A stretch of DNA of 64,000 nucleotides from Acinetobacter lwoffii. Lineage in GTDB: Bacteria > Pseudomonadota > Gammaproteobacteria > Pseudomonadales > Moraxellaceae. The stretch is from positions 939,702 through 1,003,701 of the forward strand of contig NZ_CP059081.1 in the NCBI RefSeq assembly GCF_015602705.1, given 5' to 3'. Shown piece by piece: positions 53,640 through 63,248 of this stretch. Numbering within the stretch: the first letter of the stretch is position 1; each line of letters starts with the position of its first letter. The translations under genes were made by a program, and so were the position numbers. Below the pieces are notes generated by a model. The model worked only from the letters and a program-made list of their open reading frames with translations, made no database searches and was not told where the DNA came from.

Positions 53640-53665
53640 AAAAGCCCGAATGGTTCGAGCTTCTA
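53640..53665. terminator. Hairpin between yceI and bcp
   Basis: The arms AAGC-CGAA / TTCG-GCTT (one mismatch) enclose TGG, with T-rich sequence on both outer sides. It is between convergent genes. Confidence 0.6.
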
Positions 53666-53684
53666 TTTATACACAAGCATGCAA

Positions 53685-54143
53685 TTAAGCAGCTTGTAAA
53701 GCTTTTAAATCTTCCAGAACTTGTTCTGCGTGACCTGCTGCTTTGACCTTACGGTATTCTTTGACCAGTTGACCGTTATGGAAAATGAAAGTCGAACGCT
53801 CAATGCCCATCACTTGTTTACCATACATGTTCTTTTCTTTGATTACATCAAAATGATGACACAACACTTCTTCTTTATCGCTGATCAGATTAATACTCAG
53901 GTTCTGCTTTTCAGTAAAGTTCTGATGAGCTTTTACCGAATCACGGGATACGCCAAGAATTGTGGTATTTAAAGCATCGAACTGATCTTTTAAACAGGAA
54001 AATCCTACTGCCTGAGTTGTGCAGCCCGGTGTAGAATCTTTAGGATAAAAATAAATCACCAGCCATTCTGTATTTAACTGGGTTAAATTAATTTCCCCTG
54101 TCGTCGCAGGAAAATTCTGGTCAAGCAAACTAATTTCAGACAT
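53685..54143 (-). CDS. bcp: Thioredoxin-dependent peroxiredoxin (Bcp/PrxQ)
   Basis: A 152-residue peroxidase that reduces hydrogen peroxide and organic hydroperoxides using thioredoxin. The active site is FYPKDSTPGCTTQAVGFSCL: the peroxidatic Cys is in PGCTT (about 41), and a second Cys seven residues on (FSCL) could be the resolving residue; the usual PrxQ position (GCTxQAC) has Val instead. FHNGQLVKEYRKVKAAGHAE closes the fold. Cytoplasmic. Confidence 0.93.
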   Translation of the reverse strand: MSEISLLDQNFPATTGEINLTQLNTEWLVIYFYPKDSTPGCTTQAVGFSCLKDQFDALNTTILGVSRDSVKAHQNFTEKQNLSINLISDKEEVLCHHFDVIKEKNMYGKQVMGIERSTFIFHNGQLVKEYRKVKAAGHAEQVLEDLKALQAA

Positions 54144-54179
54144 AAAAACTCCTGTTTTCTCTAAATTTTTTCAAAAAAA

Positions 54180-54209
54180 ATAAGCCACATTATAGTGGCT
54201 TATTTTATC
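54180..54209. terminator. Rho-independent terminator downstream of the exported unknown
   Basis: A perfect stem AAGCCAC / GTGGCTT with loop ATTATA, followed by TATTTTATC. Confidence 0.8.
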
Positions 54210-54225
54210 AAAGAATAATCAGATA

Positions 54226-54639
54226 TTATTTCTTTGGTGCCGCTTGGGCTGATTTCATTGCTTCTTCAGTCAAAGTTTTCAGTTTGCCTGTTAACTGTGG
54301 ACCAAAGCATGCTTGAAGATCTTTATTCTGCTTCTGTACAAAAGCTAAAGTGCCTGGGCTTTTCTTCTGGTTAATGGTGCTTTGAATTTCCCATTTTTGT
54401 GCATTGGTTAATTTTCCATCTGCTTCAATAGCACAACCACAATATTTGCTGACTTCAGCAGCCGTCAATTTTTTACTTTTGCCAGTTTCATTTTTACAAA
54501 CATTGATCAATGCAGATTTTACATTGGTGCTTTTATAAGCTTGTTGTAATTTGTCATCAGCCGCTTGAGCCGTAGTTGCGAACATAGCAGCAGCTGAAAC
54601 AATTGCTGAAAGCACGATGCTTGATTTTAAATTCTTCAT
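54226..54639 (-). CDS. Exported protein of unknown function
   Basis: A 137-residue protein with a clear signal peptide (MKNLKSSIVLSAIVSAAA, cleavage after about AQA) and a mature helical domain containing three cysteines (VCKNETG; YCGC) plus one near the end (QACFG), consistent with disulfides in the periplasm. I do not recognise a family. The frame is open upstream, but ATG 54639 with AAGGTAGAG before it is the natural start. It lies 16 bases after the queC stop on the same strand, so it may share the queC transcript. Confidence 0.75.
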   Translation of the reverse strand: MKNLKSSIVLSAIVSAAAMFATTAQAADDKLQQAYKSTNVKSALINVCKNETGKSKKLTAAEVSKYCGCAIEADGKLTNAQKWEIQSTINQKKSPGTLAFVQKQNKDLQACFGPQLTGKLKTLTEEAMKSAQAAPKK

Positions 54640-54655
54640 AAACTCTACCTTGTTA

Positions 54656-55324
54656 TTACGGTATATAACGTGTCGGGTCTTCAACACCTGCGTCCGCAAA
54701 ACCCTGTTTACGTAAACGACAACTGTCGCATTTGCCACAGGCACGTCCTTGGTCATCTGCTTGATAGCATGACACCGTTTGACTGTAGTCTACGCCATGT
54801 TCAATACCTAAGCGAATGATATTTGCTTTGGATAAATGTAACAAAGGTGTTTCAAATTTGAGCGCCTGACCCTCTACGCCAACCTTGGTCGCAAGGCGTG
54901 CCATGTTGGCAAATGCCTCGATAAATTCCGGACGGCAATCCGGATAACCGGAGTAATCAACTGCATTAATTCCGATAACAATCGCTTCAGCTTCGAACAC
55001 TTCAGCTGCTGCTAAGGCGTAAGACAAGAAGATGGTATTACGTGCCGGAACATAGGTAATCGGAATGCCAGCCTGTTCATGGTCGGGCACCTCAATACTA
55101 TGATCGGTAAGGGCTGAGCCACCCAGATTACCCAGATCAATATTGATCACTCGATGTTCCACACCCGCATGTTGCGTTAAAGCTTTTGCTGCATCCAGCT
55201 CGGTCGTTGAACGCTGACCATATCGAAAACTAAGTGCGATACATTCATAGCGTGCCTGTGCCCAAGCCAGACATGTGGTTGAGTCTAAACCGCCAGATAA
55301 CAGGACAATGGCACGAGGGCGCAT
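54656..55324 (-). CDS. queC: 7-cyano-7-deazaguanine synthase QueC
   Basis: A 222-residue PP-loop ATPase that converts 7-carboxy-7-deazaguanine to preQ0 on the queuosine route. The PP-loop is [14 protein letters not shown] near the N-terminus, and the zinc-binding cysteines are at the end ([20 protein letters not shown]). Full length. ATG 55324 with TTGGAGAA upstream is preferred to a TTG at 55339. It follows queE on the same strand, 34 bases apart, so the two successive enzymes are made together. Confidence 0.95.
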   Translation of the reverse strand: MRPRAIVLLSGGLDSTTCLAWAQARYECIALSFRYGQRSTTELDAAKALTQHAGVEHRVINIDLGNLGGSALTDHSIEVPDHEQAGIPITYVPARNTIFLSYALAAAEVFEAEAIVIGINAVDYSGYPDCRPEFIEAFANMARLATKVGVEGQALKFETPLLHLSKANIIRLGIEHGVDYSQTVSCYQADDQGRACGKCDSCRLRKQGFADAGVEDPTRYIP

Positions 55325-55358
55325 AAGCTGATTCTCCAAAAAAATACTTTACAAAAAA

Positions 55359-56069
55359 TTAACGACCAGTTTCATCATTCCATAACAACTTGTGCAGCTG
55401 TAACTGGAAACGAACAGGGAGATGGTCTTCTAAAATCCACTGAGCCAAATCACGTGCCAGTGGTGGTAACTGAACTGCACCTTTTTCGACCGCAAATGCA
55501 GGCGAAAACCAAACTGTACTCACTTTGTCTTGAAGTTGGTACAGTTCTAACTGCTGCTTTGACCATTCATAATCTTCACGATTGCATATCACAAACTTGA
55601 TTTGATCATGTGCAGTTAAATGATCGAGATTAGAAAGCAAATTCCGTGCAACTTCACCTGAAGTTGGTGTTTTTAAATCGAGGACTTTGGAAACACGTGA
55701 ATCCACTTTGGACACATCTAAAGCGCCACTGGTTTCAAGTGAAACTTCGCATCCTAAATCTGCCAGTCGCTGCATCAGGGGTAGGGCATTGGGCTGCGCC
55801 AGTGGTTCACCACCGGTCACACAGACATAAGGGGTTTTAAAATCAAGCGTGGTCTGGATAATATCGTCCAGAGACTGACGCTCACCGCCTTCAAAGGAAT
55901 AGGTGGTATCACAATAGCTACAACGCAATGGGCAACCGGTTAAACGGATAAATACTGTTGGCAGTCCTGCGGCATTGGCTTCACCTTGCAATGAATAGAA
56001 AATCTCCGTAATGCGTAAACCCGCAGACGGATCAGAAACTGGGATTGCAGAAGATCGAAGCGTATTCAT
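55359..56069 (-). CDS. queE: 7-carboxy-7-deazaguanine synthase QueE
   Basis: A 236-residue radical-SAM enzyme that makes 7-carboxy-7-deazaguanine from carboxy-tetrahydropterin. The Fe-S motif is GCPLRCSYCDTTYSFEGG (CX3CX2C, about 47-64), followed by VTGGEPLAQP. Length is normal for the gammaproteobacterial form. ATG 56069 is preferred over an upstream TTG. First of the queE-queC pair. Confidence 0.94.
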   Translation of the reverse strand: MNTLRSSAIPVSDPSAGLRITEIFYSLQGEANAAGLPTVFIRLTGCPLRCSYCDTTYSFEGGERQSLDDIIQTTLDFKTPYVCVTGGEPLAQPNALPLMQRLADLGCEVSLETSGALDVSKVDSRVSKVLDLKTPTSGEVARNLLSNLDHLTAHDQIKFVICNREDYEWSKQQLELYQLQDKVSTVWFSPAFAVEKGAVQLPPLARDLAQWILEDHLPVRFQLQLHKLLWNDETGR

Positions 56070-56105
56070 AACAAAATTTACCAATGAAAAATAAATAACC
56101 AGGTA

Positions 56106-56144
56106 TAAAAATAAAAATCCCTACGATTATTACTAATCGTAGAG
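56106..56144 (-). terminator. Rho-independent terminator after dapD
   Basis: A perfect stem CTACGATTA / TAATCGTAG with a TTAC loop, followed on the minus strand by GGATTTTTATTTTTAT. Two further small hairpins lie just before it (56149-56165 and 56166-56185). Confidence 0.85.
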
Positions 56145-56200
56145 ACGAGGAGCAGTTGAAGCTCCGAGGAACACAAATGTGTCCTCTAAGTTAAGACATC

Positions 56201-57022
56201 TTAGTCTTCGCGTAATAGATCGTTCAGGCTTGTTTTAGAACGAGTTTGTGCATCAACTTTTTTCACGATAATGGCAGCATACAAGCTATAAGTACCGCAT
56301 TTAGATGGAAGGCTACCAGCAACAACGACTGAACCTGCTGGTACGCGACCATAATGAATTTCGCCAGTGGCACGGTCATAAATCTTGGTCGATTGACCAA
56401 TGAATACGCCCATTGAAATCACAGAACCTTCTTCAACGATCACGCCTTCAACGATTTCAGAACGTGCACCGATAAAGCAGTTATCTTCAATAATGGTTGG
56501 ATTCGCTTGAAGCGGTTCAAGCACACCACCAATACCTACACCACCTGACAAGTGAACATTTTTACCGATTTGCGCACATGAACCTACAGTTGCCCAAGTA
56601 TCAACCATCGTGCCTTCATCTACATAAGCACCGATGTTGACATAAGAAGGCATCAAGATTACGCCTTTGGCCTGAAAAGAACCTTTACGTGCGACAGCAG
56701 GTGGTACGACACGTACACCAGCAGCCTTGAATTGTTCTTCAGTCCAACCAGAGAATTTCGTCTCTACTTTGTCATAGAAACGAAGATCACAAGCTTCCAT
56801 TGGTTTGTTGTCGTTTAATTTAAATGATAACAATACCGCTTTTTTAATCCATTGATGAACAACCCATTCACCATCGATTTTTTCAGCAACACGTAAAGTA
56901 CCATTGTCTAGACCAGCAATTACTTCCTCAACTGCTTGACGGATTTCAGCAGAGCAATCTGCAGCTGTAAAATTCGCACGGTCTTCAAACGCTTGTTCAA
57001 TGATTGTTGAAAGCTGCGACAT
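56201..57022 (-). CDS. dapD: 2,3,4,5-tetrahydropyridine-2,6-dicarboxylate N-succinyltransferase
   Basis: A 273-residue trimeric enzyme of the succinyl branch of lysine/diaminopimelate synthesis. The N-terminal helical domain is followed by a left-handed beta-helix of hexapeptide repeats ([56 protein letters not shown]) and the C-terminal segment [20 protein letters not shown]. Full length. Monocistronic with a clear terminator. Confidence 0.97.
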   Translation of the reverse strand: MSQLSTIIEQAFEDRANFTAADCSAEIRQAVEEVIAGLDNGTLRVAEKIDGEWVVHQWIKKAVLLSFKLNDNKPMEACDLRFYDKVETKFSGWTEEQFKAAGVRVVPPAVARKGSFQAKGVILMPSYVNIGAYVDEGTMVDTWATVGSCAQIGKNVHLSGGVGIGGVLEPLQANPTIIEDNCFIGARSEIVEGVIVEEGSVISMGVFIGQSTKIYDRATGEIHYGRVPAGSVVVAGSLPSKCGTYSLYAAIIVKKVDAQTRSKTSLNDLLRED

Positions 57023-57341
57023 GATCTTCCTTCCAGAAAAAAATTTTCTAGATTTTACACTATATTGCAGGAAAAATAGTTGAAAGCACTAAAAATAGAT
57101 GAAAAATAACCAGAAGTGTAGAAAGCGTGAAATTATTAAAGTGATAAGTGTACTTTTTCATTATGTTGAAATGTAGGAGAAGTGTTAGAAAACACTTGGT
57201 TCTCAACAAGAAAAATTAATTTGTATCAAAAAATAACAAAAGATGAGCAAAATGTGAATAAAAAATATTTTTTAAGTCCTTTATATTGAGCCTATCACGA
57301 ATAACTAATGATCAAAATAAGTTCTTTTGAGGAGAGAAATA
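57023..57341. other. Upstream region of the CarO-like porin gene
   Basis: About 320 A+T-rich bases between divergent dapD and the porin gene. No coding sequence or RNA gene seen. A strong porin promoter is expected near 57260-57300 but I cannot place it confidently. Confidence 0.45.
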
Positions 57342-58073
57342 ATGAAATCTTTACATAATATTTTAGCAGTATCAGTCTTAGCTCTAGCAGCGGGTTCTGC
57401 GATGGCTGCTGATGAAACAATCGTAACAGATGAAGGCGTTGCTGAATTCTCTTTCTTTAAACCAGCTTCTGTTCGTGCTGAAGTCGGTACTACCGGTTAT
57501 GGTGGTGCAATTTCCTGGAGTGCTAACCCATATGTAGGCGTCACTTTAGGTTATAACGGCGGTGATATTTCCTGGTCGGATGATTTATCAATCAATGGTT
57601 CTGATTATGACCTGGATATGGACAATAACCTGACTTACCTAAATGCTGAAATCCGTCCTTGGGCAAACTGGTTCTATATGGCGGCTGGTGTAGCTTATGT
57701 AGATAATCAATATGATATCGATCGTCGAGTTCGTTCGGGTGAAACCTTCTCCGTAAATGATGTTGAATTCAAGGCAGTAGGAGATGCACGTATTAGTGGT
57801 GACCTATCTTATAAAAATAATATTGCACCCTACCTAGGTATTGGTTTCTCTCCAGCGATTACTAATCGTTGGGGTGTGTTTGGTGAAATTGGTGCTTACT
57901 ACAATGGAAATCCAACAGTTAACTTAACTTCAAGTGGAGTTGCTACTCCTACAAATCCTGGAGTTATTGCTGACTTTAACCAACAAGTTCAGTTGGAAGA
58001 AGATGATATTCGTAACGACAATGAGTACGAATGGCTACCAGTCGCTAAACTTGGTGTAAGCTTCCGCTTCTAA
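57342..58073 (+). CDS. carO: CarO-like outer-membrane porin (ornithine/carbapenem channel family)
   Basis: A 243-residue outer-membrane beta-barrel. The signal peptide (MKSLHNILAVSVLALAAGS, ending MAA) is followed by strands with the CarO hallmark AEVGTTGYGGAISWSANPYV, LGYNGGDISWSDDLSINGS and DMDNNLTYLNAEIRPW, and it ends in the barrel signature VSFRF. CarO of Acinetobacter imports basic amino acids such as ornithine, and its loss is tied to carbapenem resistance. Because the copy is diverged from the A. baumannii form I know, a paralogue remains possible. GAGGAGAG precedes ATG 57342. A terminator follows. Confidence 0.82.
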   Translation: MKSLHNILAVSVLALAAGSAMAADETIVTDEGVAEFSFFKPASVRAEVGTTGYGGAISWSANPYVGVTLGYNGGDISWSDDLSINGSDYDLDMDNNLTYLNAEIRPWANWFYMAAGVAYVDNQYDIDRRVRSGETFSVNDVEFKAVGDARISGDLSYKNNIAPYLGIGFSPAITNRWGVFGEIGAYYNGNPTVNLTSSGVATPTNPGVIADFNQQVQLEEDDIRNDNEYEWLPVAKLGVSFRF

Positions 58074-58083
58074 GATTTAACCT

Positions 58084-58118
58084 CATAAAAAAACGGGCTT
58101 CGGCTCGTTTTTTTGTTT
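58084..58118. terminator. Rho-independent terminator after the CarO-like gene
   Basis: The stem AAAAAAACG-GC / GC-CGTTTTTTT (one mismatch) with a TTCG tetraloop and long T-run. Confidence 0.9.
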
Positions 58119-58131
58119 TTTTAGAACAATT

Positions 58132-58542
58132 TTAAAAGTGGTAACCCAGTTTCAAACCTGCGATCCAGGCACTATTGTCAGAAACAGCGGATAAACCCGC
58201 TATTTGAGGAGTAAGCGAATCAGATATTGCAACCTCAGGTTTCTGAAATTTTAAATAATAGAGTCCTGTAGCAATATCCCAGGTCTCTTGGATCTTATAA
58301 AGATGGCCTAGTCCGATGCCCCAATATCCATCACTCGGATTTAATGTTGAAGCCGGATTTCCTGTACCGGAATCCCATAAAAGTTCGATAGAATTTATGC
58401 CAAAAGATGGCCATTGATGGGCAAGTCCAATTTTGCCAGACCATTGATCCTCACGATAATCAATCATTCTAAAAGGTTTTACTTCAGGGAACTGTAAGGC
58501 CGCATAGTCAATTACAGCGCCAAATTTAGGTGGCTGGATCAC
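58132..58542 (-). CDS. FadL-like protein, C-terminal fragment
   Basis: A 136-codon piece from an internal ATG at 58542 (MIQPPKFGAVIDYAAL), in frame with the true FadL reading that starts near 58821. It contains the last strands (LLWDSGTGNPASTLNP, WIAGLKLGYHF). No signal peptide and no ribosome binding site, so it is unlikely to be made separately. Confidence 0.55.
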   Translation of the reverse strand: MIQPPKFGAVIDYAALQFPEVKPFRMIDYREDQWSGKIGLAHQWPSFGINSIELLWDSGTGNPASTLNPSDGYWGIGLGHLYKIQETWDIATGLYYLKFQKPEVAISDSLTPQIAGLSAVSDNSAWIAGLKLGYHF

Positions 58543-58721
58543 GAAATTTTGCCAGTTCGACCAACGCAGCGTGCCATAGAACGCATTTCGATCAGTTAAA
58601 GCTGTCTGAAAATCCAGATTTACTGACTGAGGAGTTTGAATTTCTGTATAAGGTGCTGGATTCGTACCTACAACAATCGATTCAGTGGTTTTATTGTGAT
58701 GAGTGATTGCAGAACGATAGG

Positions 58722-59333
58722 TCAGTGCGGTTCTAAAAAAATATTCTGGAATCTGATAACTGATTCCTGCAAGCCAGCCCCAAGCGGGATCTCGTTCAAG
58801 TGTGGCCCGATACCCATTGAATACATAAATGTCTGCCCGGATAAATATAAATTTCCTTTTAAGCTCTGATAACTTAGCCCTGTATAAAAATTCCAGTTAT
58901 CGTCTGGTTGAAAGCCAATTAATGAGGTCAAATTATGGCTCTCAAACTGAATGGTAGCAGCCTCAATTGGAAGTGCCGCACCTGCAAAAACAGGATCATA
59001 ATGATAAGCGATATCTATAGAATAAGGCTGATCGTAAATCAGTCCCCACGACACTTGAGGATTCAACTGGAATTTTAATGCGACATTGGAGATCAATTGG
59101 TTATGGGCAAGATTTCCTGTTGAAAAATCGGTGATGCCTAATTGTTGCAGCTCTTCGGTATGTTGTACCTGACCGCTGATATCAGGGCGAATCCAGGCCA
59201 ATGAAACTTCAGCATAATGATTTTTTTCAAAAAACGATTGGATGCTTTGGTTAGATTGTTCAAACGCTGCTGCATAACCTGACCCGGAGAAAAACAAGCC
59301 CATGGAGAAAAGAGCAAATTTATTATTGATCAT
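58722..59333 (-). CDS. FadL-like protein, N-terminal fragment before the frameshift
   Basis: About 203 residues from the ATG at 59333 to a stop at 58722. After about residue 170 the reading (MGIGPHLNEIPLGAGL onward) is out-of-frame sequence, not part of the FadL domain. The fragment covers the hatch and first strands and is not expected to form a barrel. Confidence 0.6.
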   Translation of the reverse strand: MINNKFALFSMGLFFSGSGYAAAFEQSNQSIQSFFEKNHYAEVSLAWIRPDISGQVQHTEELQQLGITDFSTGNLAHNQLISNVALKFQLNPQVSWGLIYDQPYSIDIAYHYDPVFAGAALPIEAATIQFESHNLTSLIGFQPDDNWNFYTGLSYQSLKGNLYLSGQTFMYSMGIGPHLNEIPLGAGLQESVIRFQNIFLEPH

Positions 59334-59397
59334 CTTGGTATAATTCAATTTATTATGCACGTGATTATGCTTGATATTTATATTCTTTATCCACTCA

Positions 59398-59430
59398 AAA
59401 AATAAAAAAGAGGCGATGTAGCCTCTTTGA
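59398..59430 (-). terminator. Rho-independent terminator after cysB
   Basis: A perfect stem AAAGAGGC / GCCTCTTT with loop GATGTA. On the minus strand a T-run (TTTTTTATTTTT) follows. Confidence 0.9.
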
Positions 59431-59453
59431 TTAAAAACTTAAAATACTGCAAT

Positions 59454-60377
59454 TTATTCGTCTGGATAAGCCACTTTTTTCAGTGCCTTAATATCTGCGT
59501 CTGGTGAGCAGAGGGAAATAAACTCGTAGCCATAACCGCGTAATAAATGACCTTTACGCACTGCAATCCAGGTGGTATTTACGCCGAAAATATCGGTTTC
59601 AATCTGCTTTAAACGGTAATCACGCTCCGGGTCATAGGCCACATCGTTGACAATGCCGATGCCCATATTCATTTCTACATAGGTCTTGATGACATCGGCA
59701 TCAAGCGCGGACATCACAATATCTACATCAAAACCAGCTTCTTCAAAGGCGGTATCAATCTTGGAGCGACCGGTAAAACCACCATGATAGGTAATAATCG
59801 GGTAGTGCGCCAGATCTTCGATGAGCACGTGTTCTTTGCTTGCCAGTGGATGATTGTGCGGGGTAATAATACTGTGTTGCCAGTTATAGTAAGGCACGCT
59901 GGCCAGATTATCTTCAGTGGTGAGCGCTTCAGTCGCAATACCGATATCGGCTTGACCTTGAAGTAACATTTCCGTGATTTCAACCGGGCTGGCCTGTTGC
60001 AAAATCAAATGAACTTTAGGGAATTCTTTTTTGAATTGGCTGACAATTGGTGGCAACACATAACGCGCCTGGGTATGCGTCGTGGCAATCGTTAATGTGC
60101 CTTCATCGACTTTATTGAAATCATCCGCCAGACGTTTGATATTGTCGGCATCGACCAGCATGCGTTCCACAATGCCTAAAAGTGCCTGACCTGGTTCGGT
60201 TAAGCCCAGTAGGCGTTTACCTTTACGGATAAATAGCTGCACTCCCAGTTCATCTTCCAGATCTTTAATATGCTTACTTACCCCGGACTGTGAAGTATAA
60301 AGCGCAGCGGAAGCTTCAGTTAAATTAAAGTTTTGTCTAACCGTTTCTCGTATAATTCTTAATTGTTGGAAATTCAT
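59454..60377 (-). CDS. cysB: LysR-family sulfur regulator CysB/Cbl type
   Basis: A 307-residue LysR protein of the CysB branch: the start MNFQQLRIIRETVRQNFNLT, helix-turn-helix with ALYTSQSGVSKHIKDLE and the effector domain ATTHTQARYVLPPIVSQF and ITYHGGFTGRSKID, which in CysB bind N-acetylserine, sulfate or thiosulfate. It is encoded directly after cysA on the same strand (53-base gap with a hairpin), so regulator and sulfate importer are probably linked and it likely controls this operon. Confidence 0.93.
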   Translation of the reverse strand: MNFQQLRIIRETVRQNFNLTEASAALYTSQSGVSKHIKDLEDELGVQLFIRKGKRLLGLTEPGQALLGIVERMLVDADNIKRLADDFNKVDEGTLTIATTHTQARYVLPPIVSQFKKEFPKVHLILQQASPVEITEMLLQGQADIGIATEALTTEDNLASVPYYNWQHSIITPHNHPLASKEHVLIEDLAHYPIITYHGGFTGRSKIDTAFEEAGFDVDIVMSALDADVIKTYVEMNMGIGIVNDVAYDPERDYRLKQIETDIFGVNTTWIAVRKGHLLRGYGYEFISLCSPDADIKALKKVAYPDE

Positions 60378-60398
60378 AATTCTCTTACCCTAGAAGAG

Positions 60399-60422
60399 GA
60401 TGGGGCATTTTAAAGCCCCATC
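60399..60422 (-). terminator. Hairpin between cysA and cysB
   Basis: A perfect GC-rich stem GATGGGGC / GCCCCATC with an 8-base loop. On the minus strand CTCTTCTAGG follows, not a T-run, so it is a weak terminator or mRNA-stability element controlling read-through into cysB. Confidence 0.5.
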
Positions 60423-60430
60423 TTTTGATC

Positions 60431-61492
60431 TTAAGCGACCTGGTTTTCAAATAAATGCAAGTTCACCACACTTAACCAAACAGTTTGATTTGGGCGGAAT
60501 TGATGCGCTCTCGCTTCATCAGGTGTTAGTAAAATTTCGATCAGATTGCCTTGACGATCATTTAGCTCTGCAACTACTTTACCCGCGATCCATAATTCAC
60601 GAATGAAAGTCGCTTGAATGGCATTGTCGTGTGGCTGTGCATGGATGCGTAGTTCATCTGGACGTGCGAATAAAATCACTTCACCTTGAGCGGCATTTTT
60701 TGCACCCTCAAATTGAATGCGGTCTTCGCCGAGTTGGATGATGCCTGCATTGTTCTGACCTTCAAAACGGTTCGCCTGACCCAAAAAGTCGAATACAAAT
60801 GGAGTTTTTGGTGTTTCATAGACCTCACGCGGTGAACCGATCTGCTCTACATTGCCTTTGTTCATTACTACGATCTGATCTGCAACTTCAAGTGCTTCTT
60901 CCTGATCATGAGTCACGAAGATCGAAGTAATATGCAATTCGTCATGCAGGGTACGCAACCAGCGACGTAGCTCCTTACGGACTTTGGCATCCAGTGCGCC
61001 GAAAGGTTCATCCAGTAACAATACGCGCGGTTCAACTGCCAGAGCACGTGCAAGGGCAATACGCTGACGCTGACCACCAGAAAGTTGAGCTGGATATCGG
61101 TCAGCAAGGAAACCGAGCTGAACCAAGTCGAGTAAACGTGTCACACGTTTTTTAATTTCCGCTTCCGATGGACAAGTTTTACGTGGACGCACACGCAGGC
61201 CAAAGGCGATGTTGTCAAATACCGTCATATGACGGAACAGGGCATAGTGCTGGAATACAAAACCAACTTCACGCTCACGCACATGAACATTGGTGGCATC
61301 CTGACCTTCTAAAATCACTTGGCCACCATCCGCAGATTCCAGGCCGGCAATAATCCGTAGCAAAGTGGTTTTGCCACAACCAGATGGGCCAAGAAGCGCG
61401 ACCAGTTGACCATCCGGGAAATCCAGCGAAATGTTTTTCAGTGCATGGAATGCACCAAAGTGTTTTTCAATATTTTGTACTTGAATACTCAT
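60431..61492 (-). CDS. cysA: Sulfate/thiosulfate ABC importer ATP-binding protein CysA
   Basis: A 353-residue ATPase that drives sulfate uptake through CysT and CysW. Walker [11 protein letters not shown]-loop, signature LSGGQRQR, Walker [13 protein letters not shown] and H-loop [10 protein letters not shown] are intact. A C-terminal regulatory TOBE-like domain follows (after about residue 240, with [12 protein letters not shown]). It begins 11 bases after the cysW stop. Sulfate, thiosulfate or both are possible substrates. Confidence 0.95.
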   Translation of the reverse strand: MSIQVQNIEKHFGAFHALKNISLDFPDGQLVALLGPSGCGKTTLLRIIAGLESADGGQVILEGQDATNVHVREREVGFVFQHYALFRHMTVFDNIAFGLRVRPRKTCPSEAEIKKRVTRLLDLVQLGFLADRYPAQLSGGQRQRIALARALAVEPRVLLLDEPFGALDAKVRKELRRWLRTLHDELHITSIFVTHDQEEALEVADQIVVMNKGNVEQIGSPREVYETPKTPFVFDFLGQANRFEGQNNAGIIQLGEDRIQFEGAKNAAQGEVILFARPDELRIHAQPHDNAIQATFIRELWIAGKVVAELNDRQGNLIEILLTPDEARAHQFRPNQTVWLSVVNLHLFENQVA

Positions 61493-61503
61493 GTGGGCAT
61501 TCC

Positions 61504-62397
61504 TTAAGAAACTGTTGAATCTTCATTACGTTTGTCTTGTTTTTCCTGGCGCAGTTCCACCCATGTTTTTAAAATCAGGGTTACAATTGCGAGGAGAGCC
61601 AGAAGCGAAGACACGGCAAACGCAGCACTAAAGGTATATTCGTTATAAAGAATTTCGACGTGTAGCGGCAAGGTATTGGTTTCACCACGGATATGGCCAG
61701 AAACCACCGACACCGCACCAAATTCACCCATGGCCCGCGCATTACACAGAATCACGCCATAAATCAGACCCCATTTGATATTGGGCAGGGTCACTTTCCA
61801 GAAAGTCTGCCAGCCAGATGCGCCGAGTACAATCGCAGCTTCTTCTTCGTCGGTTCCTTGTGCTTCCATTAACGGAATCAACTCGCGTGCAACAAAAGGT
61901 ACAGTAATGAAGATAGTCGCCAGGACAATTGCAGGCACCGCATAGAGGATCTTGATATCATGATCCATCAGCCAGGAACCCATCCAGCCTTGGGTACCGA
62001 AAATCAGCACCAGCATCATACCCGCGATTACAGGTGAAACCGAGAAGGGGAGATCAATAATGGTTGTCAGGAATGATTTACCGGGAAAGTTAAACTTCGC
62101 CACAGACCAGGCTGCCGCAACACCAAATACGACGTTAAGCGGTACTGCGATTGCAGCAGTCAGCAAGGTAAGTTTCACAGCTGACAAGGTATCCGGATGC
62201 ACCAGCGCTTGGGTATAAACGCCAACCCCTTGTTTAAAGGCTTCAACAAAAACCAGAATCAAGGGCAGAATCAGGCAGCTTAAAAAGAAGATTAAGGCAA
62301 TAGTGAGCAGCGTATAACGTACCCAAGTTGGCTCACGGGTTGCATCACGGGATTGCAACTTTTCAGCCAGCGCATTGCTGTTGGTATTTAAACTCAT
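61504..62397 (-). CDS. cysW: Sulfate/thiosulfate ABC importer permease CysW
   Basis: A 297-residue inner-membrane permease with six or seven transmembrane segments. The ABC-ATPase coupling loop is in [20 protein letters not shown], and [17 protein letters not shown] is characteristic of CysW. The cytoplasmic N-terminus is polar (about 1-27). Its start overlaps the cysT stop by 4 bases, so the two subunits are translationally coupled. Confidence 0.95.
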   Translation of the reverse strand: MSLNTNSNALAEKLQSRDATREPTWVRYTLLTIALIFFLSCLILPLILVFVEAFKQGVGVYTQALVHPDTLSAVKLTLLTAAIAVPLNVVFGVAAAWSVAKFNFPGKSFLTTIIDLPFSVSPVIAGMMLVLIFGTQGWMGSWLMDHDIKILYAVPAIVLATIFITVPFVARELIPLMEAQGTDEEEAAIVLGASGWQTFWKVTLPNIKWGLIYGVILCNARAMGEFGAVSVVSGHIRGETNTLPLHVEILYNEYTFSAAFAVSSLLALLAIVTLILKTWVELRQEKQDKRNEDSTVS

Positions 62398-63227
62398 CGC
62401 GCAGTTCTCCCGGTACGACGGCTAGCCCATGCCTGTAATAAGTTAATCAGGAATAGCATCACGAAGGAAATCAGTAGCATGACGACAGCAATCGTGGTTG
62501 CACCGGCATAGTCATATTCTTCTAGGCGAGAAATAATCATTAAGGGTGCAATTTCCGTTTCAAAAGGCTGGTTACCAGCAATAAAGATCACTGAACCATA
62601 TTCACCGACACCACGGGCAAAGGCTAAAGCGAAGCCAGTGATCAGCGCAGGCAGCAGAATTGGGAAAATCACTTTGGTCACAATCTGAAAACGGTTGGCA
62701 CCCAATGCAGATGCAGCTTCTTCCAGTTCGGTTTCCAGATCGCTAAGGACTGGCTGAACCGTACGCACTACAAAAGGCAGACCAATAAAGATCAATGCCA
62801 GTGTAATACCAATCGGGGTATAAGCGACTTGAATGCCAATCGGTTCTAAATATTGACCAATCCAGCCGGTCGGTGCATATAAAGAGGTCAGGGCAATACC
62901 CGCAACCGCAGTGGGTAAGGCAAAAGGCAAATCTACCAGGGCATCGACAATACGTTTGCCCGGAAAGCTGTAACGTACCAGACACCACGCCAGTAACAGG
63001 CCAAACACTACATTGACCAGTGCAGCGACAATGGCCGCGGTGAAACTTAACTGCAATGATTTCAAGATACGTTCAGAGCTCAGGATTTCCCATAAGCCAT
63101 CCCAGCCAATGCCCAGTGATTTAATAAAAACAGCTGACAGCGGGATCAAAACGATTAATGACAAATACGCTAGGGTAAAGCCTAGAGAAAGACCAAATCC
63201 TGGCAGCACTCGGGATCGCTGCGACAT
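62394..63227 (-). CDS. cysT: Sulfate/thiosulfate ABC importer permease CysT (CysU)
   Basis: A 277-residue inner-membrane permease. The N-terminus [20 protein letters not shown] is typical, with six transmembrane segments, the coupling loop [20 protein letters not shown] and the signature [16 protein letters not shown]. It pairs with CysW. GAGGAGTAAT precedes the ATG, and a strong hairpin lies 23 bases upstream of the start. Confidence 0.95.
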   Translation of the reverse strand: MSQRSRVLPGFGLSLGFTLAYLSLIVLIPLSAVFIKSLGIGWDGLWEILSSERILKSLQLSFTAAIVAALVNVVFGLLLAWCLVRYSFPGKRIVDALVDLPFALPTAVAGIALTSLYAPTGWIGQYLEPIGIQVAYTPIGITLALIFIGLPFVVRTVQPVLSDLETELEEAASALGANRFQIVTKVIFPILLPALITGFALAFARGVGEYGSVIFIAGNQPFETEIAPLMIISRLEEYDYAGATTIAVVMLLISFVMLFLINLLQAWASRRTGRTAR

Positions 63228-63248
63228 GATTACTCCTCAGAAGAGAGA

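Larger units (their letters stand above)
58132..59333 (-). pseudogene. FadL/OmpP1-family outer-membrane transporter, frameshifted
   Basis: A long-chain fatty-acid/hydrocarbon channel gene broken by one frameshift. The first part (ATG 59333, signal peptide MINNKFALFSMGLFFSGSG) reads through YSIDIAYHYDPVFAG to GNLYLSGQTFMYS. Near 58822-58835 the correct sequence moves to another frame, FNGYRATLERDPAWGWLAG, which then runs without a stop through SAITHHNKTTE, DFQTALTDRN and QPPKFGAVIDY to the barrel end GLKLGYHF at 58132. Insertion of one base at TATTCA restores the frame, giving about 400 residues, the usual FadL size. A true mutation or a sequencing error would look the same. Confidence 0.82.
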
